Of a DNA stretch of 59,914 bases, positions 43,541-52,899 are shown in pieces (the stretch's first letter is position 1; each line of letters starts with the position of its first letter). A program made the translations under genes and the position numbers. This DNA comes from a virus. The stretch spans positions 1 through 59,914 of the IMG/VR virus record IMGVR_UViG_3300034374_007566. One strand, written 5' to 3'. The notes under the pieces are model-generated. The model saw only the letters and a program-made list of their open reading frames with translations, was not told the DNA's origin and ran no database searches.

Positions 43541-46500
43541 CAGCGGGTCCTGCTCGGCCTGCTTCCGTTCCCGGGCCTTCCGGGCCGCCTCGGCCTGGAG
43601 CGCCCTGTACAACAAGTATTGCCGCTGCTCTTCCTGCGAGAGCTTCACCAGGTCCTCTGGCTTGATGTACAAGTTCTCATAGGAGGACATGCCAGTGGCC
43701 TGGTCCAGGAGTTCGTTCAGCGTCGTCCGGGCTGCCAGCCGCCGGACGCGGTCCTGGTCAACGTCCTGGAACTTCATGCCAGTGAGGGTGTTGAAGGCAA
43801 TCTTTGCGGCCCGCTCGCCGGGATTCAGCCGGTTGTCTCGGGCCTGGCGGATGAGCCCAAGCACCCGTGACCCACCTGGCAAGTTGACGCCGATCTGCTC
43901 TATCGTCCTGCCAAGTGGGCCGATGTCCTGCTCCAGCATGGAATAGAGGTCGCTCAGTTGACGCCCTGAGTAGAACTGGCGGTTAAGGATGTACTCCAGC
44001 GGACCCTTAATCAGCGGGTTGCTCTGGCCAAGAATGTTCTGGCCGGTCTTCATGATGGAGTCGCCAACTGAACCAACCACACTGTTGCTGACGCCTGGCG
44101 TAAAAAGGTTCAGCAGGCCCTCATACGGCCAGTCTATGCTGGTGAGAAACCGCGTCAGATCGGGGTTGCTTTGGCCAATGAATGGAATGCTCTCGTCAAG
44201 CGGTATCGACGTGGACTGCCGAAGATACTCAGGCGTGAAGCGGTCCTCGCTTGGCTCGCCGGCCCGGTTGATCGCCCGGATCGACTGCCCCATCAGCCCG
44301 GCCGGCTTGTTGACAAGCTGGTCAGCTACCAGCGGCGTGATGCCCTTGGTGTAGGAGTAGAACGGAATGAGCCTCTTCAGGTACTCACGTTCAAACTCTG
44401 TGAAGGCCTGGGGGCGATAGTCCACCTGTGTCAGGTCAGCAATCGCCTTTGCCTGGCGGGGATCGTCGCCCTTGCGGATGCGATTCAGGTACGCTCCCAG
44501 ACGATTCATGGTGTCAGTGGTCTGGGCGGCGGCGTCCCCAGCGGCCACCAGGAAGTTGTCCGAACCGCTCTTGCCGCGGACCCTAAATGGATTCCAGAAC
44601 GCCCAGCTTCCTGGCCGGAACTTCGCTCCCAGGCCGGCGGTGTAGTTGCCCCCCAGTCCCGGGATGTTGGTCTGCATGTTCAGGTTGCCGGCCTGCCGAC
44701 CCAGGTCGTCAACGACACTGGTCCCCAGGACCCCCTCGGCCCCAGCGTCAGTGAGGAACTTGCGAACCATCAGTTCGTCAAGGAGTTCCTGGTCCGTCGC
44801 GTCCGCGTACTTAGGAAGCGAGCGAAGGGCGTTTAGGTTTGCAGGCGTGTTCAGTGCCTGGTATTCCGGCAGGTCCCTGACGCGGCCTGGAATCCAGGAG
44901 TAGTCACCCCTGCCGATCTTGTAGGCGGCGACCTCATCCGTAGGGCTGAAGGCGCTCTTCATCGCAGAGGCGAAGGAGCCACTGTACTTGTCCCGGGAAT
45001 AGCGGCTTGGGTAGAGCAAGGCCAGCGACTTAAACACATTGGTGTAGTCATCCACGGCCTTCATCAGCGGGCCGAGTTCACGGGGGTTGCGTGCGCCCAG
45101 GATGCGCTGGTTCAGACGGTCGATGTCGGCCTTACGGACAGACAGATTGGCAAGGTCTTCGGGCAAAATGCCGAGCCGGCCGGCGACGGCATTGGTGGCG
45201 TTCGACACGCCCTCCCGCCCTCCCTTTAGCTTTGGCCGCTTAGTGTCGAATCCCAGTAGCTTCAGGGCTTCTTCCAGGCCATACACCTCATCGCCGGCCA
45301 CCTCGTCAGCGGCGCGTCGGATGAGCATGTCATCGCCAAGGATGCGATCCAGCAGCACATCGGCGGTGGCTTCGGATCGCCTCCTGGACCGGACATACCG
45401 TTGGATGTCGTTGACCGCGTCTCCGTAGAATGGCAGTTGATCTCGGGCAAAGTTTTCTGGCAGGTTGCGGAGCGTGTCCGCCAGGTCGGTAAACAGTTTT
45501 TGCTCAGCCTCAGCGGCAGCGGCCTCGGCAGCAAAGCCTTTCCCTGTTCGCAGATAAGCGAACGGGTCTGCGAACTCATTGGCATTGTCGGCCAGCCACT
45601 TCTTCAGTATGGATGAGCCAGTTGCGCCGGTTTCGGCAATATCAGGCGCGTTGCGGAGCGCCTCTTGCAGCGCGCCGTCCTTGGCCATGGCGTCGATGAC
45701 CCTTGCAGGGAAAGCCCTGGTGTAGCCGCGGCGGCCACGCCCTTCGCCCAGAACGCTCGCAACCCTGGGATCAGAGGCGTACCCGCGGCCCCGCCTGCCT
45801 TTTGCTCCGGCGGGGTAGACAGGGCGATCAGGGGTGACACGTTGCCGCAAAAAGTATTCGATGTCGTTGGGGAGTTTGCTGTCTGTGAGCGGAATGCCCC
45901 GTGCCCTTGCAGCGTCAATGGCTCGGCGGGTCTCGCCCTTGGCAAAGTCGATGAGACCTTCCGCCCCACCGCCCGGCGCAAAGAGAGGGCGGATTTCATC
46001 CGACAACTGGTCTAGCGGTCGGCCTTCCAGCACGTCCCTCAGAGCAGACCGGAAGCCCTGAGAGCGGAAGGTGTCTTCGCCAACATTGCGGGCGGTGTTG
46101 ACCAGGGCCTCCGACAGTTCCCTGTCTGCAACGCGGGCAGCGTCCTTTGTAGACTGCGTCAGTTGCCTTGCCATCCACCGATCAGCCTCGTCGCTGAAGC
46201 CCATGAACTTGGTGTCGAACATGGCCTGGGCGGCCCGGACGGCTGGGCCAGTGAGGCGGCCGTACTGGAGCGTGTCGCCAATCTTGTCGGCACCCTTGGC
46301 AAGGAGGTCGCCGCCTCGCTTGCCATAGAAGTCCACGCCCCACTCGCCAACGAACGGGATCGATACCCGGTTGCTGGCGGTCAGCGACTGGCCCAAGAGA
46401 TCGTCGGCCCTGTCGCCCGCGGCCCGCAGGAAACGCTCCCTGGCATCCGCCCGGAGGTTGGCAGGCAGTAGGTCGATGAGTTCACTTGGCGACTGGCGAA

Positions 46501-47029
46501 GAAGCTGATTGCGACCGATCTCTTTTCCTGACCGCTTGCTGGCTTCCCGTGCCAAGAGCCCAAGGTCGTCCGTGAGCAGGCCAGCCTTTGATGCGGCTCG
46601 GCCGGCGGCCGTCTTGGCTGCACCGCCAAGGAGCGGGGCCAGGCCGAAAGAAGCATAGGTCAGCGGGTCTAGGAGAATCTCTGCGGCCAGGCCGCCGCCA
46701 AAGTTTCCGTAGTTGTCCTCACCGCTAACCAGCCCGTAGTCCCTCAGCAACTCCCGGCCGGTCACGCGCTCGTCGGAGGTCTCCCAAAGCGCCGACAAGC
46801 CCTTCATTGGGCCTTCGCTGAGAAGCCCCCGGACGATGGCACCGGGCGTGTCCAGGAGCCACCCAACGGCAGACAGCCCAGACGCTCCCCGCTGGGCCAA
46901 CTCCCGGAGCATGGAGTCCTTCTCATCCTCCGGGATGGCGTCTTCGACGCGGCGCTTGCGGGTAACTGGGATTACGCCAAAGATGTCTTCGCCAATCCCT
47001 GGCAGCGGTGGTAGGGATGGCAATGACAT
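43523..47029 (-). CDS. Very large internal-virion-like protein (1168 aa)
   Basis: Last gene of the late operon and the longest in the window. Helical, with hydrophobic Gly/Ala stretches near the N-terminus (LLDTPGAIVRGLLSEGP, EILLDPLTYASFGLAPLLGG) and many charged helices. I take the DPLTY-(A/L)-SFG segment as typical for large inner core or ejection proteins of podoviruses. It probably enters the host with the DNA. No protease or lytic transglycosylase motif recognised. Confidence 0.65.
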   Translation of the reverse strand: MSLPSLPPLPGIGEDIFGVIPVTRKRRVEDAIPEDEKDSMLRELAQRGASGLSAVGWLLDTPGAIVRGLLSEGPMKGLSALWETSDERVTGRELLRDYGLVSGEDNYGNFGGGLAAEILLDPLTYASFGLAPLLGGAAKTAAGRAASKAGLLTDDLGLLAREASKRSGKEIGRNQLLRQSPSELIDLLPANLRADARERFLRAAGDRADDLLGQSLTASNRVSIPFVGEWGVDFYGKRGGDLLAKGADKIGDTLQYGRLTGPAVRAAQAMFDTKFMGFSDEADRWMARQLTQSTKDAARVADRELSEALVNTARNVGEDTFRSQGFRSALRDVLEGRPLDQLSDEIRPLFAPGGGAEGLIDFAKGETRRAIDAARARGIPLTDSKLPNDIEYFLRQRVTPDRPVYPAGAKGRRGRGYASDPRVASVLGEGRGRRGYTRAFPARVIDAMAKDGALQEALRNAPDIAETGATGSSILKKWLADNANEFADPFAYLRTGKGFAAEAAAAEAEQKLFTDLADTLRNLPENFARDQLPFYGDAVNDIQRYVRSRRRSEATADVLLDRILGDDMLIRRAADEVAGDEVYGLEEALKLLGFDTKRPKLKGGREGVSNATNAVAGRLGILPEDLANLSVRKADIDRLNQRILGARNPRELGPLMKAVDDYTNVFKSLALLYPSRYSRDKYSGSFASAMKSAFSPTDEVAAYKIGRGDYSWIPGRVRDLPEYQALNTPANLNALRSLPKYADATDQELLDELMVRKFLTDAGAEGVLGTSVVDDLGRQAGNLNMQTNIPGLGGNYTAGLGAKFRPGSWAFWNPFRVRGKSGSDNFLVAAGDAAAQTTDTMNRLGAYLNRIRKGDDPRQAKAIADLTQVDYRPQAFTEFEREYLKRLIPFYSYTKGITPLVADQLVNKPAGLMGQSIRAINRAGEPSEDRFTPEYLRQSTSIPLDESIPFIGQSNPDLTRFLTSIDWPYEGLLNLFTPGVSNSVVGSVGDSIMKTGQNILGQSNPLIKGPLEYILNRQFYSGRQLSDLYSMLEQDIGPLGRTIEQIGVNLPGGSRVLGLIRQARDNRLNPGERAAKIAFNTLTGMKFQDVDQDRVRRLAARTTLNELLDQATGMSSYENLYIKPEDLVKLSQEEQRQYLLYRALQAEAARKARERKQAEQDPLSVFNI

Positions 47030-48759
47030 TACTGTGCAACCGTTCCGGGAGGGAGTGATCTGTACGGGTCTCGCATTTCTGACACCTCAGACTTGCGTTC
47101 TTCCGGCTGTTTAAAAGTTGCCCCAACAGTGTCCACCATCGCAATCAGTTCCGCCTCAGGCATCCACGGGAAAGTCTTGCGCGCCCAGGCCAATGTCCGC
47201 TGACGGCCTTCGGGCGTGAATGCGCTACCGCCACTGCCAGGTCTGCTTGCGATATGGGTGGCCACCCACTCGTCAGTCGTTTTGTAAGCAAGCTCTTGTT
47301 GCTTGCGCGCCATCTCTTGCTGTTGCCACGCAAGGGCCTGCCCTTCCGTCCCGTCGTTGAAGCCAGAGTTAAGCCATCGTCGGGTTTCAAATCCCGCTTG
47401 GGCAGCCTGAACATCCAGCGGCGTAGCCCCACCCCGCCGCCCCTGCGTCAGGCGGTCAAGCAGCATGACCTGCCGAAACCCAGGGTCCATTTGTTGCATT
47501 TGGAGACCAGGCTGACCGCTGTTCATCTGCGCGTTTTCGGTCTGGATGCGGCGGGCATTGGCAACCTGCGCGGCCTTGCGATCTTCGTAGCCGCGGCGGG
47601 CGTCTCGCTTTAGTTGCCGCATCGCCATGTCGTCGTCGCCCTGGAGTTCTTCCGGGAGCGGAAGAGTCTCGTCCACGTCTGGGTAAGGCACGCCGGCACG
47701 CCGGGCCAATCGGTCCACGCGCTGCTCATACAGGAAGGCATCTCGCTTCCTGGTAGCCTCGGCATGGGCCTCTGGCGAGAGCTTGTAGGCGTACTGCGGG
47801 CCGGAGGGACCGTCAACGAGTGTTGGAACGTAGCCACGCGCCTCTAGGTCAGGTCGGCGTGGCGGCTCACCGAAAGCCGCGTTCGCAACACCGGCCTGCG
47901 GAATTGGCTGAGGCCGTCTCCCGGCGACCGGGGTCCTCAGCATCTGCTGTGCGATCCCAAGCGTTTCTGCTGGCGAGGCACCCGAAAAATCGCCCGTCCG
48001 CAAGGCTGGGGTCGGTGCGGCAATCTGCGGACCAGCGCCTCCCGGCTTATTCTCCAGGATCATAGGCGTATCGGAAGCCATCATGTCCTGCTCTAGCTGC
48101 GACGGCTGGCCCGGAGAAGACGCTTCGTAGGCGTCCATCTGCTGCTGCGATTCAAACGGCTGCTGGCTGCCCCAGCGTCCTGGAGCCTGGGAACGCTTCC
48201 GCTGCCCGCCGGCAGTCTGGAAATCGTCAACCATCAGCGTGCGGGCGAAATCAACCTCTTCCTGCGTGCGAGGCGGGCGGCCGAAGCGGCGCTCATATTC
48301 TTGTCGCAGGGCCACATCGTCATCGATGGGGTCCTCAGATCGGCCGCGGGTAAACGGCGCACCTTCCATGGCCATCATCCGGTCACGGGCTGCGAAGGCC
48401 TCCGTGCCGGGCCGAAGGATGGGGCCGTCCTGTCGGTAGCCACCAGCCATCTCTGCGGCAAGGCCACGCTCATAGTCCGCCTCTGCCTCCATCACGTCGG
48501 TGGGCCGCTGATCAGTTCCGGCCATGTCCCAGGCTTCTTGACGCTGCCGGCTGGCATCAGCAAGGCCTGCCTCACGGGCAGCAGCCGCATCCTTCCGTGC
48601 ATCAATCTCAGCCTCGGCACGGGCCGCAGCCTCACGGGGCTTCATGCCCTGCGAGACGTAGTAAGCAGCGAGGGCTTCCATCTCCTCTTGCTCAAAGTCC
48701 ACGCCGGGAGCGCCGTCCAGGCGGCTCTCCATGCCGGGAGTGAGGGTCAAGCGACTCAT
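47029..48759 (-). CDS. Large helical virion protein (576 aa)
   Basis: Unrecognised; rich in Ala, Arg, Glu, Gln with coiled-coil character (PREAAARAEAEIDARKDAAA). Coupled by TAATG to the 1168-residue gene and by ATGA to the previous one. Probably an inner-virion or ejection protein. Confidence 0.6.
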   Translation of the reverse strand: MSRLTLTPGMESRLDGAPGVDFEQEEMEALAAYYVSQGMKPREAAARAEAEIDARKDAAAAREAGLADASRQRQEAWDMAGTDQRPTDVMEAEADYERGLAAEMAGGYRQDGPILRPGTEAFAARDRMMAMEGAPFTRGRSEDPIDDDVALRQEYERRFGRPPRTQEEVDFARTLMVDDFQTAGGQRKRSQAPGRWGSQQPFESQQQMDAYEASSPGQPSQLEQDMMASDTPMILENKPGGAGPQIAAPTPALRTGDFSGASPAETLGIAQQMLRTPVAGRRPQPIPQAGVANAAFGEPPRRPDLEARGYVPTLVDGPSGPQYAYKLSPEAHAEATRKRDAFLYEQRVDRLARRAGVPYPDVDETLPLPEELQGDDDMAMRQLKRDARRGYEDRKAAQVANARRIQTENAQMNSGQPGLQMQQMDPGFRQVMLLDRLTQGRRGGATPLDVQAAQAGFETRRWLNSGFNDGTEGQALAWQQQEMARKQQELAYKTTDEWVATHIASRPGSGGSAFTPEGRQRTLAWARKTFPWMPEAELIAMVDTVGATFKQPEERKSEVSEMRDPYRSLPPGTVAQ

Positions 48760-49829
48760 CGGCGGCCTCCTGTCACCATGCGGTACTCTGCCGGGCTCAG
48801 CGAAGCCTGGCCCCGGGCGATCCGGCCGGCTCGCTCTGATGGGATGCCGGCGTTCATCAAAACCTGGACGGTTCGCTTCTGGGCGTTGGTCATGTAGGGA
48901 TCACGGTCGGGCGGAGACTCACGCGGCGGCGTGTTGTCACGCTCTAGGACGAGGTCGTCCATCGTCAGGCCACGGCCCATGTCAGCTTCGCTGGCCCCCT
49001 GGAAGCCTTGTTCTCCAAGGTCCACCCCGTCGTCCAGCATGGTAACGGACTCGTCCATAAGACCTTCGATGCCTGGAACGACAGGGGTATCCATGGCTTC
49101 CAGGATCATCTCTGCGAGGCCTTCTGTGTCGTAGTCGGACTCGTCAATCCCAACCTCCGGCTCCACTAAGTCGCTGGCGAGGAGCGTGGACGGTGAATCC
49201 ATCATCCTGGAGGCGTAGTCCGCAAGGCCCTGTGATACAGCGTTCAGCGGAGTGGGGATTTCCTCCGTGCGGTACTCGTCCTGGAACCGGCCAGAGAAGT
49301 CGCCAAGGTCGATCTCATCAACAGGCATGGCGTCAGCCGGGTCCATCGCCTGGGCGGCGGCACCCAGGACGGCGATGTCGTCCAGCGTCAGCGGCTCCTC
49401 GGCCACCTCTTCCGGCTTCGATCCCGCCATCATCACACCACCAGCCCCCAGGGCCGCAGCCAGTGGCACGGCAGCGTCAGACATCATGCTGTTCCGCTGG
49501 AGGCGAGCGGCCTCTTCTCCCATGCGGGCCTGCCGCTGGTAGTCCTCATAGGCCCGGGAGATTGCCGGGAGCGACCGCATCTCTTGCTCAGGAGTAAGGC
49601 GGTCCAGGCGGTTGTTGACCAGAGCCCTGGTCCGATCATTGCGGAGAAGCTGGTCCGCCAGGGGCAGTTCTTCCACCTGGGGCGGCATCTGCGCCCGGAT
49701 GCGGCGATTGAACTGGGCGGGAGTCAACGCATCGACCGACTTCAGGCCACGGCCACGGGCCGCCAGGCGGCGCTGCTGCGCGGCCAGCCGCGCCAGGAAA
49801 GCGTTGACGGCGTTTGGCTGGGGATTCAT
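48756..49829 (-). CDS. Helical acidic virion protein (357 aa)
   Basis: Basic N-terminus (LARLAAQQRRLAARGRG), a hydrophobic segment AAVPLAAALGAGGVMMAG near 115-132 that could span or insert into a membrane, and a long acidic region. Possible ejection protein. ATGA coupled at both ends. Confidence 0.55.
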   Translation of the reverse strand: MNPQPNAVNAFLARLAAQQRRLAARGRGLKSVDALTPAQFNRRIRAQMPPQVEELPLADQLLRNDRTRALVNNRLDRLTPEQEMRSLPAISRAYEDYQRQARMGEEAARLQRNSMMSDAAVPLAAALGAGGVMMAGSKPEEVAEEPLTLDDIAVLGAAAQAMDPADAMPVDEIDLGDFSGRFQDEYRTEEIPTPLNAVSQGLADYASRMMDSPSTLLASDLVEPEVGIDESDYDTEGLAEMILEAMDTPVVPGIEGLMDESVTMLDDGVDLGEQGFQGASEADMGRGLTMDDLVLERDNTPPRESPPDRDPYMTNAQKRTVQVLMNAGIPSERAGRIARGQASLSPAEYRMVTGGRR

Positions 49830-50050
49830 TCAGGCTTCTTTCTGGTGGGCTCGGCGTCCATGTCGATCTCTTTGGGCTTGCCGCGCTTCTCTTCTGTCAG
49901 GTCAGCGAGGTCATTCGACTCCTTAGTCAAACTCTGGAGCATCTCCCGCTCCTCCTGCTCGCTGGCCGTGATCAGCTTCTTAACGAACTTCCGCATGCCA
50001 TCGCGGGTCATGCCTTCCAAGAGTTCGTCAAGGTCCAAGTCCATCTTCAT
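49826..50050 (-). CDS. Small charged coiled-coil protein (74 aa)
   Basis: MKMDLDLDELLEGMTRDGMR, FVKKLITASEQEEREMLQSL and a Lys/Glu tail. ATGA coupled. Minor virion or assembly protein by position. Confidence 0.55.
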   Translation of the reverse strand: MKMDLDLDELLEGMTRDGMRKFVKKLITASEQEEREMLQSLTKESNDLADLTEEKRGKPKEIDMDAEPTRKKPE

Positions 50051-50442
50051 CTCGCTATATCCCCGTAGAGTCCATAGAGAAGGCCAGTGCGCTCATAGTT
50101 CCGAAGCTGGGACTGGGTGTTGTAATCAGTCAGGAGAGACTGCAACGCTTGGGAGTATTGCTCCCGGGATCGGTCGTAGGACAGATTGCTGCCGGCTTCC
50201 TGGTCTGCTTCTTGGAGGTAGTCGGAGTACGCACCTGCCATTCCGCTGGCGTAGTTCTGAGCGGCCTGGATGCCAGCCTGGTTCATCTGGCCGGCACCAC
50301 GGGAGAACCCGGGACGGTCCAGAGACTTGGCGTTGTAGCGGGGGTCAGCGGCAGCCTGTGCCTGGGCTACCTTGGACGGCGAGACTTTCGCTGTCGGTGC
50401 CCGCCGGGGAGGCTGCTGTGCGGTGGTGCGTGTGTAAGCCAT
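50047..50442 (-). CDS. Gln/Ala/Tyr-rich virion protein (131 aa)
   Basis: Low-complexity N-terminus then AGIQAAQNYASGMAGAYSDY. Similar residue pattern (YG, AY, AQ) to the next two genes, which suggests they form one disordered or helical internal structure. Unrecognised. Confidence 0.55.
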   Translation of the reverse strand: MAYTRTTAQQPPRRAPTAKVSPSKVAQAQAAADPRYNAKSLDRPGFSRGAGQMNQAGIQAAQNYASGMAGAYSDYLQEADQEAGSNLSYDRSREQYSQALQSLLTDYNTQSQLRNYERTGLLYGLYGDIAR

Positions 50443-50781
50443 TTATCCCATTAATCCAGATAGCAGGGTGTTCATGTTGCGGAGCCTTGCCATTTCAATC
50501 TGACGCTGCTGGTCCTGCGACTGTGCCATTGCCGTGAGGCCTCGCAGGGAAAGGTCCTGCTGGGCCTGGTCGAACGCGGACTGATATCCGTAGTTGGCGA
50601 GATTTGCCCCCTTCTGGAAGTTGGCCGCATTCTCGGCGGAATAGGCCTTCGATAAATCGCCGTAGGAACTTCCGTACTGACTGTGCTGCGGTGCGGACGC
50701 AAAAGCCGCGGCGGCGTTCGCCCGGTCCTGTCCGCCGACAGGCTTGCGATACGGAAGTTCTGTGCGGTAGTTCAGTTGCAC
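50443..50781 (-). CDS. Gln/Ala-rich virion protein (112 aa)
   Basis: QKGANLANYGYQSAFDQAQQ and DQQRQIEMARLRNMNTLLSG. Starts 3 bp after the stop of the next upstream gene. Part of the same composition group. Confidence 0.55.
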   Translation of the reverse strand: MQLNYRTELPYRKPVGGQDRANAAAAFASAPQHSQYGSSYGDLSKAYSAENAANFQKGANLANYGYQSAFDQAQQDLSLRGLTAMAQSQDQQRQIEMARLRNMNTLLSGLMG

Positions 50782-50784
50782 CGT

Positions 50785-51843
50785 CTACCTCCTAGCGAAC
50801 AAGCCGACTTTTCCAAGCGACTGGTTCCAAAAGTCCGACAGGTTTTGGCCGAACGAGTCGTAGCCGCTCTGCATCTGACCGCGGAGGTCACCCATCCCGC
50901 TCATAAACTGAGAACCGGCAGATCGCTGGTTGCCATAGAACTGATCCATGCCAGCCATGATCGGATCGGTGCCGTCTCTCAGCAGGCCCTGGAGCCCGTC
51001 GTAAACGGTAGATAGCTGCGAGGATGGCATGTCACGGGACGAGTAGTGTTGGCGGTCAAGCTGCTGCCGCGTGAGGGCTGAGTTATTCAGGAGGGCATCC
51101 CGGTAGTCCGGGGACATGATGGCATCCTGCAAGCCCTCTAGCCGACCCATGGCTGTTGTGCTGCCAGGCGTGTAGCTAATCCCGCCGCCCGGGTTGCCCA
51201 TAGGCATGCCCGTGTAGCCGCCAGAGGCGATGGGCCCGGTCGTACCCTCGGCAGAGAACCCACCTCCCGGAGGCATGTAACCACCGCCAAATGCCCCAGA
51301 AAGCGCACCGCCGGCAATCTCGGCCCGCCCCAGGCCGGCGTAGGCATTACCAAGTCCGCTCAGGGCGGCGTATCGGCTGCTGCCCAGCCCGGCCAGCCCC
51401 GCTTGGTCGGCCGCCGCTGCCGTCGCCAGGGCCTGGTTGTATGACTGCTGGTTTCTCGCCCAGGCATCCATGGAGGCGTTGGCGGCAGAGCCGTAGGCAC
51501 CCAGGCTGGCGGAGCCAAGATTCCCAAGGGCACCCATGCGGGCAGCTTCGGCCATGGCGTTTGCGCCATACATGGCACCCCGCTCATTGGCCATAGCGGT
51601 GGCCATGTTCGACAGGCCGCTGTTGTAGTTGCCATATGCCCCCGCCATGGCGTTGGCAAACTGGGCGGGCTGCTGGTACAGCGAGGACAGGATGTTTCCC
51701 TGGGCCTGATACCTGGCGGCATCACGCTGGGCGTTGGCCTGCTGCTCGGCGGCATGACCCTGCATGGTGGCCTGATGAGACCGCCAGGCAGCCTCTATCG
51801 CCTCGGGGGAGCCGCTAAACGTAAAGTTTGTTGTCGGTGGCAC
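50785..51843 (-). CDS. Ala/Gly/Asn/Ser-rich virion protein (352 aa)
   Basis: Long Ala/Met/Gly helices (FANAMAGAYGNYNSGLSNMA; NAMAEAARMGALGNLGSASL) and a Gly-rich centre (GGGYMPPGGGF). The pattern resembles inner tail or ejection-channel proteins of podoviruses. No domain recognised. Confidence 0.6.
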   Translation of the reverse strand: MPPTTNFTFSGSPEAIEAAWRSHQATMQGHAAEQQANAQRDAARYQAQGNILSSLYQQPAQFANAMAGAYGNYNSGLSNMATAMANERGAMYGANAMAEAARMGALGNLGSASLGAYGSAANASMDAWARNQQSYNQALATAAAADQAGLAGLGSSRYAALSGLGNAYAGLGRAEIAGGALSGAFGGGYMPPGGGFSAEGTTGPIASGGYTGMPMGNPGGGISYTPGSTTAMGRLEGLQDAIMSPDYRDALLNNSALTRQQLDRQHYSSRDMPSSQLSTVYDGLQGLLRDGTDPIMAGMDQFYGNQRSAGSQFMSGMGDLRGQMQSGYDSFGQNLSDFWNQSLGKVGLFARR

Positions 51844-51870
51844 AGTATTCTCCGCTACTATGAGTGTCCT

Positions 51871-52899
51871 CTAACGCTTGACGAAGAAATCATCTCGCAG
51901 CACAACTACGCCTTTTAGCTGCGGCTCGGCGGCTACGAACACGTTTTCGGTGTTCCGGAAGAAGCCCTCGTCGTCCTCTTTCACCAGAATCCCGTTTGTC
52001 CCATCGCTCGCCAGACCAGAGGCGTCGGCGGTGCGGAAAAGCGCGGCTTTTAGGTTGTCCTGGGTCCCGTGGATTGTCCCGGACGCCGTTTCCGCAGTGC
52101 TGACGTAGACCGTGGTGGTGCCAGAAAACGTCACAGAGCAGGTGTCGGGGTCGAATGTCACCCCCGTGGGGATCGTCACGCTGGACATCTGGATCGATAC
52201 TGTCCCGCCAGAGATGGGTGCAGCCGGGATATCGATGGTTTCGTAGGGCAGGACGCTGGCGTCAGAAACGTACTGGTGGGGGCGGGCAGCGATCCGGCGC
52301 ACAAACTCCACGCGGGGATTGATGCCGTTTAGATATCCAAGATTCTGGAAAATCCCACGCGGGATAGGCCCCGGGAAGAATCCTCCAGGAGCCCCGGGCC
52401 TGCCGTCCCTGCCGGGCTGGCCTGGCGGGCCCGGCGGGCCAACTACACCCCCGCCATTGATGACGTTGACGTTGATGTTATCGACGTTCATGTCGCCGCC
52501 GTTAAACACCTGGTTGCTAATGAAGTCAGAGTTGAAGTTGGTGGTGTTGACCTGCGGCCCGCCGAAATACTGGTTCTGAAGGAAGTGATTGTCGGTCGGA
52601 AAAAAGAAAGCGCTGTCATACCTGTTGCCAGCGTTCCAGTTGACCGTCATGCCGGGGATATCGACCTGGTCGTAGTTGCTTGTTGTCGGAACGAGCCCTG
52701 GGTACTGCGACGGGTCCCATGAGCCAGGCGGAGCAATCCCAGATGGATGGGCCGGAATCCGGGGCGAGAAGTTGACGCCGCCCCGGTGGGACAGCGGAAG
52801 CTGGCAGTTGCCGAAGGCCTGGGCTAGGGGCTGGACCTGCGACTGAGGCACCCCAGCGGCAAAGGCCGGGAATGCTGCCGGCATGGCTTGCGTGAACAT
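51871..52899 (-). CDS. Collagen-like virion protein (342 aa)
   Basis: Residues about 158-180 are a short G-x-y block (GPPGPPGQPGRDGRPGAPGG), flanked by an Asn/Gly-rich beta region (MNVDNINVNVINGGG) before and a beta-rich C-terminal domain after. Collagen-type trimers are frequent in phage fibres. TGATG coupled to tail tubular B. Likely a trimeric fibre or nozzle-associated spike. Confidence 0.7.
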   Translation of the reverse strand: MFTQAMPAAFPAFAAGVPQSQVQPLAQAFGNCQLPLSHRGGVNFSPRIPAHPSGIAPPGSWDPSQYPGLVPTTSNYDQVDIPGMTVNWNAGNRYDSAFFFPTDNHFLQNQYFGGPQVNTTNFNSDFISNQVFNGGDMNVDNINVNVINGGGVVGPPGPPGQPGRDGRPGAPGGFFPGPIPRGIFQNLGYLNGINPRVEFVRRIAARPHQYVSDASVLPYETIDIPAAPISGGTVSIQMSSVTIPTGVTFDPDTCSVTFSGTTTVYVSTAETASGTIHGTQDNLKAALFRTADASGLASDGTNGILVKEDDEGFFRNTENVFVAAEPQLKGVVVLRDDFFVKR